Shown here piece by piece: positions 9,236 to 17,766 of a stretch of 64,000 nucleotides of DNA. Under the pieces are notes generated by a model. It saw only the letters and a list, made by a program, of their open reading frames with translations, ran no database searches and was not told the DNA's origin. The stretch is from assembly GCF_900102635.1 (NCBI RefSeq), contig NZ_FMZQ01000003.1, forward strand, positions 186,001 to 250,000, given 5' to 3'. Numbering within the stretch: the stretch's first letter is position 1; the number at the start of each line of letters is the position of its first letter. The position numbers and the translations under genes are program-made. This DNA comes from Ectopseudomonas chengduensis. GTDB taxonomy: Bacteria > Pseudomonadota > Gammaproteobacteria > Pseudomonadales > Pseudomonadaceae.

Positions 9236-9949
9236 TCAGTTGGCGCTGGCCAGCACGGCGCGACCAATATACAGCACCGGGCCGCTTGGGCGGTTGTAGG
9301 GCGAGCCGCCGGCCGGTTCCAGTGTTAGCTCGAAGAGTTGCCCCGGCTGCACCGCGCCGATCTGTTCGGCAGGCAGGCGCAGCGGCTGGCCAGCCTCGAC
9401 CAGGCCCAGCGAGCGTGGGCCGTCGGCCGGATCGATCAGCGTCCAGAATTGCAAGTCGCGACCTTCAGGGACCTGATCGGCGACCAGCGGATCGAGCGAG
9501 AGCGTGCCATCGCTGCTGACCTGGATCACCCAACCGGGTTTGGCCGCTTCGCCTGGCTGCTGCAGCACCACGGTATAGCGTTCTCCGGCGATATCCGGGG
9601 TGCGCAGCAGCGGCATCAGCACGGCGACCAGCAGCGCCATGGCCAGCGCGGCGGCAGTCAGGCGCCAGGTCAGCAGGCTGTTCCACCAGTTGGCCAGCGG
9701 GCTCGGATGTGGCTCAACGTGCAGGCCCAGACTCTGCCGAATACGTGCCCAGAGTGCCGGGGAGGGCGCATGTGCCGGTAGCTGGTCGCTCAGTTCGAGA
9801 AAGTGTCGTTCCCATTCCAGGGCCATACGAGCGGCACTCTCATCCTCTTCGAGCAACTGGCGCACCTCGGCCGCTTCATGCTCATCGAGCAAGCCGAGCA
9901 GGTATTCGCCAATCAGGGCACGGCGTTCTTCGGGTTCGTGCGGAATCAT
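9236..9949 (-). CDS. Anti-sigma factor, RskA-like
   Basis: 237 residues in the order expected for anti-sigma-K type proteins: a cytosolic N-terminal sigma-binding region (RALIGEYLLGLLDEHEAAEVRQLL), one membrane helix at about 96-116, and an extracytoplasmic RskA domain ending in an LYIGRAVLA strand. The ATG at 9949 overlaps the sigma-factor TGA as ATGA. This is preferred over a GTG 12 bases upstream. It should hold the adjacent sigma factor at the membrane until an envelope signal triggers release. No zinc-binding HxxxCxxC motif is present, which fits the RskA class. Confidence 0.87.
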   Translation of the reverse strand: MIPHEPEERRALIGEYLLGLLDEHEAAEVRQLLEEDESAARMALEWERHFLELSDQLPAHAPSPALWARIRQSLGLHVEPHPSPLANWWNSLLTWRLTAAALAMALLVAVLMPLLRTPDIAGERYTVVLQQPGEAAKPGWVIQVSSDGTLSLDPLVADQVPEGRDLQFWTLIDPADGPRSLGLVEAGQPLRLPAEQIGAVQPGQLFELTLEPAGGSPYNRPSGPVLYIGRAVLASAN

Positions 9950-10494
9950 GCTTGCAGACACTCCTGCAGCGCGCGCAGGCCGGCGCGGATACGGCCTTTG
10001 ATGGTGCCCAGCGGTGTGCTCAGGCGGCTGGCGATCTGCTCGTGGGTCAGGCCACGGTAGAACGCCAGCAGGATCGGATGGCGGCGCGGCCTTTCCAGGC
10101 GCTGCAGGCAGCGACGCAGCAGGCGCTGCTCGGATTGCTCCAGCGCCTGTGCTTCGGCCTGCGGGCTGTCGTCGAGCACACGTTCGATGAAGTCATCGTC
10201 CACTTCGGCATGCCGGTTGCCACTGCGTAGGGCATTGAGTACGCGATAGCGCAGGATGCTATGCACCCAGGCGCGACCGCTGCCCAGTTCGCGCCGATAG
10301 CGCGCGGCGTGCTGCCAGATACGCACGAAAGCGTCGTGCAGACAGTCCTCGGCAATATCACGGCGGCCCAGCATGCTGATGGCCAGGCCGAGCAATTGCC
10401 CGGCCTCTTGCCGGTAGAGCGTCTGGAAGGCACGTTCGTCGCCGCGTGCGCAGGCTTCCAGGGTGCTTTCGTAATCGAACTCGCGATCTGCCAT
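9946..10494 (-). CDS. ECF-family RNA polymerase sigma factor
   Basis: 182 residues with region 2 (DERAFQTLYRQEAGQLLGLA, then RDIAEDCLHDAFVRIWQHA) and region 4 with its helix-turn-helix (LTHEQIASRLSTPLGTIKGRI). Length and order are typical of ECF sigma factors paired with RskA-type anti-sigmas. The ATG at 10494 is clear. The anti-sigma start overlaps its stop codon, so the two are translationally coupled. It likely directs its own operon and the nearby DUF4394 gene, judged from a shared upstream octamer. The inducing signal is unknown. Confidence 0.92.
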   Translation of the reverse strand: MADREFDYESTLEACARGDERAFQTLYRQEAGQLLGLAISMLGRRDIAEDCLHDAFVRIWQHAARYRRELGSGRAWVHSILRYRVLNALRSGNRHAEVDDDFIERVLDDSPQAEAQALEQSEQRLLRRCLQRLERPRRHPILLAFYRGLTHEQIASRLSTPLGTIKGRIRAGLRALQECLQA

Positions 10495-10530
10495 GGGTCA
10501 TCCGTTGGCCTGAGAAATCCGCATGCAGCT

Positions 10531-10538
10531 TATACCCG
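10531..10538 (-). promoter_or_regulatory. Candidate ECF-sigma promoter element upstream of the sigma gene
   Basis: CGGGTATA on the minus strand, 37-44 bases before the ECF sigma start, followed after 13 bases by TTTC. It matches the octamer upstream of the DUF4394 gene and is compatible with autoregulation. Confidence 0.35.
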
Positions 10539-10613
10539 GCTACTGCGCTTCTGGATCACGCACAGGTAACAAAAAACTGCGAAGGCGTTGCAATGCATTC
10601 AATGGGTGAGGCT

Positions 10614-11426
10614 TCAGGGCTGAGCCTGGGCGTAGGCCTCGTCGAGTGAAACCCAGTGCTCCAGCGGGCCCTTGCGCGAGGCGTAGCGAATCTGTAGCCA
10701 GCGTCCCTGCTGATCCAGGACTTCGCAGACGTCCCCTTCGATCAGGTAGGCCTTGGTCCGGCTGGTTTCTTCAGGGCGTGCGTGGAGATAAAGACGTGGG
10801 GCGGGCACAGTCCAGGTAATTGGCTGGTCACCGTCGTCGATCGCGTGGCTGGCGATGACCCGGCCTTGAGGATCGAGTGTTTTCTCGAACACAGGAAAAA
10901 ACACAGGTGCATCCGGATCGTAGTCGTGACGTACTTGCAGCGTCTTGTACAGCCAGGGGGCACCGGATTCAGCGAAGCGATAGGCGTCGTAGTACCAGCG
11001 TGGTCCGCTGCGGCAGTGGCTGTAGAGCGCTCGTTCCTCACTGTCGGGCTGCAGCTCCGACAGCCATGCGCAATTGACGCGTTCCATCAGCGCAGGCGGT
11101 ATCTGCAACTGCTCGAAACGGCGCAGGGCCGGGCGGTAGAGGTAAACGTGGTAGGCGGAGTTGACCATCCCGGCCGGCACGCGAATCGCCAGATCCGGAT
11201 GGCCGTCGAAGTCGTAGTCCTCGACGGCGAAGCTCGGCGGTTCTGCGTCGTTGCCTTCGGGGATGCTCAGTTCCAGATGGCTGCCGTCGGGTTGCAGCAG
11301 AAAATAGCCTTCGCCTTGCTGTTGTACCTGGGCATGCCGCCCGGGCTCAGGTTCGAAACGGGGTAGATCAGCCAGGGCCAATGTGGGCAACAGCAGCAGG
11401 ACAGCGAGGGGGCGATACGAGGGCAA
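10614..11426 (-). CDS. Secreted hypothetical protein with SH3-like C terminus
   Basis: 270 residues, starting at a TTG (11426) placed 8 bases after AAAGGA. The frame extends much further upstream but there overlaps the pirin gene and makes no sensible protein. A hydrophobic signal sequence follows the start (YRPLAVLLLLPTLALA). The middle contains an EF-hand/FG-GAP-like DYDFDGHPDLAIRVP segment. The C terminus (VCEVLDQQGRWLQIRY) resembles a bacterial SH3 domain. Together these suggest a periplasmic binding or scaffold protein, possibly of the XAC2610-like group. No enzymatic motif is visible. Confidence 0.72.
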   Translation of the reverse strand: MPSYRPLAVLLLLPTLALADLPRFEPEPGRHAQVQQQGEGYFLLQPDGSHLELSIPEGNDAEPPSFAVEDYDFDGHPDLAIRVPAGMVNSAYHVYLYRPALRRFEQLQIPPALMERVNCAWLSELQPDSEERALYSHCRSGPRWYYDAYRFAESGAPWLYKTLQVRHDYDPDAPVFFPVFEKTLDPQGRVIASHAIDDGDQPITWTVPAPRLYLHARPEETSRTKAYLIEGDVCEVLDQQGRWLQIRYASRKGPLEHWVSLDEAYAQAQP

Positions 11427-11485
11427 GAGGGCAATCCTTTGCGAGCGACAGGCGCCTTTGCGCGCCTGTCGTTGATGGGGCGGTT

Positions 11486-12346
11486 TCAGCGCGGCAGTTC
11501 GATGCGCGTGGTTTCGCCTGGTACTTGCGGCCAGTCGCCCGCTGCCCAGCGCTGGCGCGCCTGATCGATCAGCTCCGGGGTCGTGGCGACGAAGTTCCAG
11601 TTGATTCGCCGTGGGCCAATGGGTTCGCCGCCGATCAGGGCCAAGTGGCATTCGCCGCATGCGCTGAGCACGGGCGTTTCGCCTGCCGGGATCACCGCCA
11701 TGGTATGCCGGGGCAGGGGCTCGCCATCCAGCTCGGCTTCGCCATCGATCAGGTACAGGGCTCGTTCGCTGTGCTCGGTGGGTATCAGCAGGTTGGCTCC
11801 GGCGGCCAGGCGCAGCTCGGCATACAGGGTCGGTGAGTGAACCGGTACTGGTGATTCGAGGCAGAAACCACTGCCGGCGATCAGGGTGATCTGCACGCCC
11901 ATGGCTTCGCTGCGGGGTAGCGAAGCGGCGGGGTGATGGCTGTAAGCCGGTTCGCACTGTTCCTCGGCTTCTGGCAAAGCCAGCCATACCTGCAGACCGT
12001 GGGCTCGCTTGTTCTGTCCGAGCTGCTCGGGCGGCGTACGTTCGACATGGGCGACGGCGCGCCCTGCAGTCATCCAGCTGACGTCACCGGGGCCCACCAG
12101 TTGGTCCGAACCCAGGCTGTCCTTGTGCTGCAGCTGGCCTTCGAACAGGTAGGTGAGGGTGGATAGGCCGATATGCGGATGCTGGGCAATGTTCATGCCT
12201 TTGCCGGCCGGGTAGTCATGCTCCAGCATGTGATCGAAGAACACGAAGGGGCCGATGCTGCGAAAGCGTGCCGAGGGCAGGGGGCGCAGAATCGGTTGGC
12301 CGGAAATGTCCTCGGCGCGCGGGCGGATCAGCTGTAACTCGCTCAT
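11486..12346 (-). CDS. Pirin family protein
   Basis: Bicupin protein of 286 residues. The N-terminal cupin has the pirin metal-binding region (FVFFDHMLEHDYP, AQHPHIGLSTLTYLFEGQLQHKDS) and the WMTAGRAVAHVERTP strand. The C-terminal cupin is intact. The ATG at 12346 overlaps the OsmC stop as ATGA, so an in-frame start farther upstream was rejected. Bacterial pirins vary in role (quercetinase, redox or metabolic regulator), so the exact activity here is open. It is coupled to an OsmC peroxidase-like gene, which hints at oxidative-stress defence. Confidence 0.92.
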   Translation of the reverse strand: MSELQLIRPRAEDISGQPILRPLPSARFRSIGPFVFFDHMLEHDYPAGKGMNIAQHPHIGLSTLTYLFEGQLQHKDSLGSDQLVGPGDVSWMTAGRAVAHVERTPPEQLGQNKRAHGLQVWLALPEAEEQCEPAYSHHPAASLPRSEAMGVQITLIAGSGFCLESPVPVHSPTLYAELRLAAGANLLIPTEHSERALYLIDGEAELDGEPLPRHTMAVIPAGETPVLSACGECHLALIGGEPIGPRRINWNFVATTPELIDQARQRWAAGDWPQVPGETTRIELPR

Positions 12347-12744
12347 GCCGGAGCTCCCGCCAGGCGGGTCTCGATCTGGATGTCGGTGGTGGTCATCAGC
12401 TTGTGGATCGGACATTTGTCCGCCACGCGCAGCAGTTGCTGGCGCTGCGTCTCGTCCAATGGCCCCTTGAGCGCCAGGTCGACGATCAGGCGGTAGTTGC
12501 CCTGACGCTCCTCGCTGTCGTCACGCTCGACGTGCACGTCGATGCCTTCCAGCGGGAGGCCGCGTTGGCGCGCATAGAGCAGCAGGGTCATGGCCTTGCA
12601 GGTGCCGAGGGCTGCGTCGAACAGATCGTGCGGTTCCGGTCCGGCGCCATCCCCGCCCTGCTCGGGCGAGACGTCGCCGATGAGCTGGTGCGAGCCGATT
12701 TCGATCTGCTGCTGCAGGCCCTTGTTATTGTGAATACGGATCAT
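12343..12744 (-). CDS. OsmC/Ohr family protein
   Basis: 133 residues with the family's two redox cysteines (ALGTCKAMTLLLYA and VADKCPIHKLM) and the GPEPHDLFDAA helix, so a thiol peroxidase acting on organic hydroperoxides is expected. The ATG at 12744 follows AAGAG. The TGA overlaps the pirin start, making a two-gene unit with pirin. It sits 59 bases downstream of the chemoreceptor on the same strand. The short CPIHK arrangement is that of the OsmC/YhfA branch rather than classical Ohr. Confidence 0.9.
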   Translation of the reverse strand: MIRIHNNKGLQQQIEIGSHQLIGDVSPEQGGDGAGPEPHDLFDAALGTCKAMTLLLYARQRGLPLEGIDVHVERDDSEERQGNYRLIVDLALKGPLDETQRQQLLRVADKCPIHKLMTTTDIQIETRLAGAPA

Positions 12745-12803
12745 GGCGCTTCTCTTGAGTTGTGACGAATCGACAGTGGCCAGCCTAGCCCAGCCGGCAC
12801 CGA

Positions 12804-14198
12804 TCACACCAGTGCCGAGAGCCTCACGTCCGCTCCCAGCACACGCAGGAGTTGCCCGCGCTCATCGACAATGGGGACTGAAACGGTAAAGCAGAAGTCG
12901 TCTGTGGCCGAGGAGCGGTAGACCTGGGTGATATGGCTCTCCATGCGCTCGGCCACGGCGCGGAACCAGGGGCGTTGGCTCCAGTCGCGGCCGCGACAGC
13001 TGGCATCCTCACCGTGCGCCACATCGGCGGCGAAGACGTTCTCGGAAATCTGCACGCCGCGGCTGTCTACCAGATAGAACAGCTCGAAACGGCTGTCGCG
13101 CGTCAGCGTATTGGCAAGCAGTCGTTCGGCCGCTGTCACGTCGCTGGCCAGCTCGGGGCGTTTGGCCAGTTGTTCGACGCTGGCGCGCACGGCTGCGTGA
13201 ATTTCCAGACGGAAGTCGCCGAGCCCAGCGAGCAGGCGATCACCGTCTTCGCGCACGGCCTTGCTGTGATGCAGCACCTGACCTGCCTTGCCAAGCAGCT
13301 CGCCAGCGACCTGGGCGATGTTTTGCACATCGCCGTTGATCGAGCGCACCGCCTGGCCGATCTGCTCGGTGCCGGCGGCGATCTGGCCGACCTGAGCGTC
13401 CAGGCGATCCATGGCCTGGCGCGTGCTGTCCAGTCCGCCGCTGACGGCGAGAATGCCGGTGCGGCCGTCGGCCACCGCCTGGTTCATGTGCTGGCCGGCA
13501 CTGCCGAGCTGCTGCATGCCTTCGCGGAAACGCTCGATGATGCCACTGACCTGGCCGGTGGCATCGGTGGTATGGCCAGCCAAACGCCGCACTTCCTCGG
13601 CGACCACGGCGAAGCCCCGACCATGTTCACCCGCGCGTGCGGCCTCGATGGCGGCGTTCAGGGCGAGCAGATTGGTCTGTTGGGAGATGCTGGCGATCAC
13701 ACCAATGACCTTGCTCACTTCATCGAGCTGTCCGGCCAGTTGCTGGATCACCTGAGCCAGTTGCGCCTCGCTGGCGTCGATCACTTCGACCTGCCGTAGT
13801 ACCGCCTGGCCGCTTTGCTGGCATTGGTTGAGGGTGGCGGAAACCTCGGCGGACAAGCGCGCAACTTCGCCGGCACCGGGCACCAGTTCGGCGTCCAGTG
13901 TGGTGGTGACCTGCTCGCTGGCGCTGGCGATCAACTCCGATGACTGTGCCAGCGTCTGCCCGCTTTGTTGGTTGGCAGCGGCGATGCGCGCCAGTTGTGG
14001 CGCATGCGCGGCGATGCCGACAGCGGCGCCGAGGCTGGCGCGGATACGTTGCTGGAGGCCGGCGCTGAAATCATTCAGGCGCGCCATCCACTGGTAGTCC
14101 TCCGGGAGGCGAGTCGTGAGGTCGTGCTGTTGGAACAAAGCGTCCAATGCGGCCTCGTCCTGGGCCTTGCGGGCTGGCTTGCGCAGCAACTGCAACAT
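12804..14198 (-). CDS. Soluble methyl-accepting chemotaxis protein with C-terminal PDC/Cache-like sensor
   Basis: 464 residues without a membrane helix. The coiled-coil signalling domain comes first, with the conserved hairpin tip at about 168-206 ([36 protein letters not shown]). A PDC/Cache-like domain occupies about 335-464 ([47 protein letters not shown]). The domain order is reversed relative to ordinary transmembrane receptors, and the sensor must face the cytoplasm. It should couple to CheA/CheW. No FliA-type promoter could be seen upstream. Confidence 0.92.
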   Translation of the reverse strand: MLQLLRKPARKAQDEAALDALFQQHDLTTRLPEDYQWMARLNDFSAGLQQRIRASLGAAVGIAAHAPQLARIAAANQQSGQTLAQSSELIASASEQVTTTLDAELVPGAGEVARLSAEVSATLNQCQQSGQAVLRQVEVIDASEAQLAQVIQQLAGQLDEVSKVIGVIASISQQTNLLALNAAIEAARAGEHGRGFAVVAEEVRRLAGHTTDATGQVSGIIERFREGMQQLGSAGQHMNQAVADGRTGILAVSGGLDSTRQAMDRLDAQVGQIAAGTEQIGQAVRSINGDVQNIAQVAGELLGKAGQVLHHSKAVREDGDRLLAGLGDFRLEIHAAVRASVEQLAKRPELASDVTAAERLLANTLTRDSRFELFYLVDSRGVQISENVFAADVAHGEDASCRGRDWSQRPWFRAVAERMESHITQVYRSSATDDFCFTVSVPIVDERGQLLRVLGADVRLSALV

Positions 14199-14427
14199 GG
14201 TGATTCCCCTGTCTGGTCTACCTCGGACACTGCAAGCGAGGTGCCATCATTGGCTGACGTACCCATGGCCGTTTCAGGCCGTTAGCCAGCTATTAATGTT
14301 CCGGCTTGGTGCGGCCTCTGGTTGCCTGCTTCTTTTGAGGGCGCTGATGCGAATGACGTGGGGTGATCTCCGAACTTGCCGGGCCGCTCGGCGGTCTATG
14401 CTGCTCGTACCGTCAGGAGGACTCGCC

Positions 14428-15456
14428 TTGCTCACATCTCGAACGATGCCATGGATACTCGCGCTCAGTGCCGTTATCGTCTGCAGCGCCCAGGCCCGCG
14501 AATACCGCTACAGCGACGCCCACCTGCACTACGTCGACTTCTTCCAGGAAAGCGCCGGCATGGACGAACTGCTGGAGAAGATGGCGGAAAACAACGTCGA
14601 TCATGTGATGTTCTCCGGTATTCCGGTGGCCAAGAAGTGGGATGAGGACGAGCCCAAGCGTCCGCGTTATTACGCTGGTGATGACGCCAATGCCTATTGG
14701 TACAGCGCTACCGACGTGTTCATCGCGGCCGCCTACAAGCGTCTGCCCGCCGAGCAGCGCAAGCGCTTCCATCCGTTTCTTTCCGGCTTCAATCCCAACG
14801 ACAAGAACGCCGACGCGCATATCCGCCGTATGCTCGAGCTGGACCCCGGCCTGTGGCAGGGCATCGGCGAGGTCTTCACCCGGCATGACGATCTCACCGC
14901 GCTGATTCATGGCAGTGCGCCGCGTGCCAACAACGAAGCGCTGGCGCGGGTTTTTCATCTGGCCGCCGAGTACGACCTGCCGGTGATGCTGCATTCGAAC
15001 ATCACCTCCAAGCGTGAGCGCGAGCCGATCTATCTGCAGGAAATCGAGGCGCCGCTGCGAAACCATCCGCACGTGCGCTTCATCTGGGCGCATGCCGGTA
15101 CCAGTGCCGAGATTCATCGTCATCAGGAGAAGCTCGACTTCCTCCTGGAGACGGTCGAACGCATGCTCGGACAGTACCCGAACCTGTATATCGACCTGTC
15201 CTGGACCATGTTGCGCCCCTACCTGCTCGACGAGAGCGGCGCGCCTGATGCGAAGTGGGTGCATCTGGTCAGCAGTTATCCGGAGCGCTTCATGCTGGGC
15301 TCGGATGTGGTTGGCCGTTTCGGCAGCCTGGGCGAGTACATGAAGGGCTTCGATCCCTTCCTCAATGCCTTGCCAGAGGACGTCGCGCACAAGGTGGCGC
15401 GCGATAACTTCCTTTCCGTATTGCCGCGCAAGGTGCAGGCCGAGCTGGATCGCTAG
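14428..15456 (+). CDS. Secreted amidohydrolase family protein (TIM-barrel metal-dependent hydrolase)
   Basis: 342 residues. I place the start at TTG 14428, 7 bases after a perfect AGGAGG. This yields a signal peptide (PWILALSAVIVCSAQA), whereas upstream in-frame codons lack a ribosome-binding site. Metal ligands typical of amidohydrolase family 2 are visible: the HLH motif (SDAHLHYVDF), His in LPVMLHSN, His in IWAHAGTS and Asp in MLGSDVVGRF. The substrate is unknown; the family includes decarboxylases and lactonases. Export to the periplasm is unusual for the family. It is divergent from the chemoreceptor and followed by a DUF3859 gene. Confidence 0.85.
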   Translation: MLTSRTMPWILALSAVIVCSAQAREYRYSDAHLHYVDFFQESAGMDELLEKMAENNVDHVMFSGIPVAKKWDEDEPKRPRYYAGDDANAYWYSATDVFIAAAYKRLPAEQRKRFHPFLSGFNPNDKNADAHIRRMLELDPGLWQGIGEVFTRHDDLTALIHGSAPRANNEALARVFHLAAEYDLPVMLHSNITSKREREPIYLQEIEAPLRNHPHVRFIWAHAGTSAEIHRHQEKLDFLLETVERMLGQYPNLYIDLSWTMLRPYLLDESGAPDAKWVHLVSSYPERFMLGSDVVGRFGSLGEYMKGFDPFLNALPEDVAHKVARDNFLSVLPRKVQAELDR

Positions 15457-15522
15457 CGCATCTGTCATCAGGCTGTCACTCGGGTGTCATAGGCTCGCGT
15501 TCATCTCAACGAGGAGCGCACC

Positions 15523-15987
15523 ATGCATTACACCCGAGTGGCCATGATGGCCGGTCTATTCGCCTGGGCAGGTCTGAGCCAGGCTGACGTCCGTGTCGAA
15601 GGGCCGGTGGAATACGGCATCTTCAGCAGCCAGTATCAGGACTACCAGCCCGGCGAGCGGGTGCTGACCCGCAGCAATCAGGAAATCGAGCGCACCGAGC
15701 AGATTCCCGCCAAGCTCGGTACCAAGTTCGGCATGCGTTACAGCCTGGCCGGCAAGCGTGAGGGTGATATTCCACTGACGTTGTTGTACCTCACGCCCGG
15801 CGTGGTCACCCCGGATGGTCAGCGTCATGACAAGTTCGAGGTGCAGCAGAAGCTGGTAGTCGGTGCGCCGCAGGACGTGATGGCCTTCGAATTCACCGAG
15901 CACCACGAAGTGGTGCCCGGTGAATGGCATTTCATCGTCTATCAGGGAGATCGCAAGCTGGCCGAACAACGTTTCACCGTGCGCTGA
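15523..15987 (+). CDS. DUF3859 domain-containing periplasmic protein
   Basis: 154 residues with a signal sequence (MHYTRVAMMAGLFAWAGLSQA) followed by a single DUF3859 domain (VEGPVEYGIF, KFGMRYSLAG, VVPGEWHFIVYQGDRKLAEQRF), probably an immunoglobulin-like beta sandwich. Function unknown. The ATG at 15523 follows GAGGAGC. It lies 66 bases after the amidohydrolase on the same strand. Its stop directly abuts the end of the convergent dgkA remnant. Confidence 0.85.
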   Translation: MHYTRVAMMAGLFAWAGLSQADVRVEGPVEYGIFSSQYQDYQPGERVLTRSNQEIERTEQIPAKLGTKFGMRYSLAGKREGDIPLTLLYLTPGVVTPDGQRHDKFEVQQKLVVGAPQDVMAFEFTEHHEVVPGEWHFIVYQGDRKLAEQRFTVR

Positions 15988-16289
15988 TCAGAGCAGGATG
16001 ATCGCCCAGGTCAGGGTGATCATCAGCAGCGCGACCATTTGCGCTGCCCATGTCCTTGGTCTGTTTGGACAGCGGGTGCAGGTTCAGAGAGATGCGGTCA
16101 GCCACCGCCGTGATGGCGGAATTGAGCAGTTCCACCACCAGCGCCAATGGCGGCACCAGCACCAGGTTCAACCAGCTGGCGGAACACAGCTTCGCCCTGG
16201 TAGGCGGCGCGCAGCCCGGCGAGCGAATATGCGCGCCAGGTCGCGATGGCCCTTGAACGACAGCGCATTCAGGCCGGGGTGTCGCTCAT
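15988..16289 (-). pseudogene. dgkA: Decayed diacylglycerol kinase gene (dgkA remnant)
   Basis: In pieces the minus strand encodes unmistakable DgkA segments: GLNALSFKGHRDLA, then AYSLAGLRAAYQGEAVFRQ, then VVELLNSAITAVADRI and PLSKQTKDMGSA, and finally QMVALLMITLTWAIILL. They lie in different frames. A TGA stops the first frame at codon 7. At least three frameshifts follow, two of which look like loss of a GC dinucleotide in GCGC runs. About 20 residues between FRQ and VELLNSAI, corresponding to a membrane helix, are also missing. The ATG at 16289 still overlaps the upstream kinase stop as ATGA, so this was once the last gene of that operon. Confidence 0.82.
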
Positions 16290-16990
16290 GGCTGCAGTCC
16301 GCCCCAGGGCATGTTCAGCGCCTGCTGGTAAGCCTGGCGCAGGTAGCCCATGTCGGCCTCGGGCATCGCGCCGCGGTGCCGCTCCAGTTGGCCCAGATCG
16401 CGTCGCGCGGCGCTGGAGGCGCGCCAGCGGCGACGGCTTTTTTCCAGATCCAGCAAGGCGATGTCCACATCACCATCGCCACGCAGCTTGATGAACAGGT
16501 GTTTGGCGTAGCAGCAGCCGTGTTGCCAGCCGCCCAGGTGCAGGCGTGCCAGGGTGACTGCCAGGCGCTGCAACATCCGTTGATTGAGTTGCGGCGTATG
16601 CGCCTCCTCGTACCACTGTTCCAGGCTGACGAAGCCCAGCAGCGCTTCGGTGACCAACAGTGCCTGCCACTGTCCGCTCTGTTTGCGTGCGGCGCAGTAG
16701 ACGATGTTCGGCGTGCGTACACCCAGGCGGGCGAGGGCGCGGTAGGCCTGCAGCTCACGCAGGATGGTCGGCCGTCCCCCGGGGTGGCGCAGCGAACGGT
16801 AGATATGCCCGCTCTGGCGCTTGCAGAACAGCAGGGGCCGGCTTGTGTCCCAGTGTTGCAGCAGGCGCACGCCACTTTCGCCGCCGCGTCGCTGATTGGC
16901 GGGTTCGACCCATTCGCCTGGGCTGTGCCACCAGCGGTCGAATTCGGTCGACGGCAGGGCGGCCAGTGCCTGTTCGCTGAGGATGCCCAT
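16286..16990 (-). CDS. inaA: InaA/WaaP-type lipopolysaccharide kinase family protein
   Basis: 234 residues with a protein-kinase-like fold of the Kdo/WaaP family: FCKRQSGHIYRSL (ATP-binding Lys), a conserved Glu in LRELQAYRALARLGVRTP, LHLGGWQHGCCYAKHLFI as catalytic loop, and IALLDLEKSRRRW as the metal-binding segment. It probably phosphorylates LPS core sugar. The ATG at 16990 is one base after the methyltransferase stop. Position after colRS and a methyltransferase matches the wapQ/inaA (PA4378-like) place in Pseudomonas, as I recall it. The start codon of the dgkA remnant overlaps its stop. Confidence 0.85.
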   Translation of the reverse strand: MGILSEQALAALPSTEFDRWWHSPGEWVEPANQRRGGESGVRLLQHWDTSRPLLFCKRQSGHIYRSLRHPGGRPTILRELQAYRALARLGVRTPNIVYCAARKQSGQWQALLVTEALLGFVSLEQWYEEAHTPQLNQRMLQRLAVTLARLHLGGWQHGCCYAKHLFIKLRGDGDVDIALLDLEKSRRRWRASSAARRDLGQLERHRGAMPEADMGYLRQAYQQALNMPWGGLQP

Positions 16991-16991
16991 C

Positions 16992-17681
16992 TCAGGCCAC
17001 CTTGCGCAGGACGTAGGTGCGCCACATGGCGTAGCCGGGCAGGAAGTCCAGATGGCCGAGCATGTTGAAGCCGGCCTGACGGAATTCATCCTCCAGCGTA
17101 CTCCGGGCGACGACGAAGCGGTTCTGGTTTTCCGCGGCGCGGCCCTGTGCGGCGCGGCGGGCCTCCAGGCGCTGGCGTTTCCAGGCCTTGTAGTTGCCAT
17201 CGACCCACAGCGAGACGATCACCGTATCGCGGCTGACGCGATGAAACTCGCGAAGGATGGCCAGGCGGTGTTCGGCCGATTCGATGTGATGCAGCAGGCG
17301 GATGCAGAAGATGCAGTCCACCGCATTGGCGCCCAGGTCGATAGCGAAAGCGGAGGTGCGGAAGCTGGTGACCCGCGCCACTACCTCGGGAGCCTGTGCG
17401 GCGCGCGCGGTGGCGAGCATGTCGGCCGAGTTGTCGGCGGCAAAGATCACCCGGTTCGGCTGTTCGCAGAGCATCGGCCAGAAGCGCCCGGCACCGCAGG
17501 GCAGGTCAAGCACCAGGTTCGGTTCATCGGCCATCTGCAGTGCACGGCGCGCCACCTGCACGTCGCGCCAGTGCGACAGGCGCCGGGACAGGCCGTCCTG
17601 ATGCTTGTGCAGGTATTGCTGGGCGTGCTCGAAATCGTACTTGCGGGAAAAATCCAGTTCGATGGGGCTAGGCTTGGGCAT
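16992..17681 (-). CDS. Class I SAM-dependent methyltransferase linked to ColRS (WarA-like)
   Basis: 229 residues with a Rossmann-type SAM site (VLDLPCGAGRFWP motif I, then IFAADNSADML), the acidic post-I region and IRLLHHIESAEHR. The target is not evident. Pseudomonas homologues next to colRS (PA4379/WarA and orf222 in P. fluorescens, from memory) affect LPS and outer-membrane properties. It is followed after one base by the InaA/WaaP-like kinase, so the two form an operon. A ColR-box-like element lies 68 bases before its ATG, overlapping the end of colS, so it can be transcribed separately from colRS. Confidence 0.88.
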   Translation of the reverse strand: MPKPSPIELDFSRKYDFEHAQQYLHKHQDGLSRRLSHWRDVQVARRALQMADEPNLVLDLPCGAGRFWPMLCEQPNRVIFAADNSADMLATARAAQAPEVVARVTSFRTSAFAIDLGANAVDCIFCIRLLHHIESAEHRLAILREFHRVSRDTVIVSLWVDGNYKAWKRQRLEARRAAQGRAAENQNRFVVARSTLEDEFRQAGFNMLGHLDFLPGYAMWRTYVLRKVA

Positions 17682-17738
17682 GACGAATGTCCCTTGATGG
17701 ATACGTTCGTCACCCTAAAGAGCCAGGCATCAAGTTCA

Positions 17739-17766
17739 CGTCAAAGGGATGTGAAAATTTCGTCAA
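17739..17766 (-). promoter_or_regulatory. ColR-box and -35 module upstream of the methyltransferase-kinase operon
   Basis: The minus strand reads TTGACGAAATTTTCACA (17766 to 17750), then 4-5 bases, then TTGACG (17744 to 17739). The first part fits the ColR consensus I remember (TTnACnnTTTTTCACA-like). The second is a good -35 hexamer. The box ends 68 bases before the methyltransferase ATG and begins inside the colS stop region. The same layout occurs upstream of the gene divergent from colR. Confidence 0.65.

Noticed and set aside
11427..11987. N-terminal extension of the secreted hypothetical protein, giving 457 residues
   Set aside because: The extension overlaps the pirin gene in another frame, is Arg/Pro-rich, and would bury the signal sequence that follows AAAGGA-TTG at 11426.
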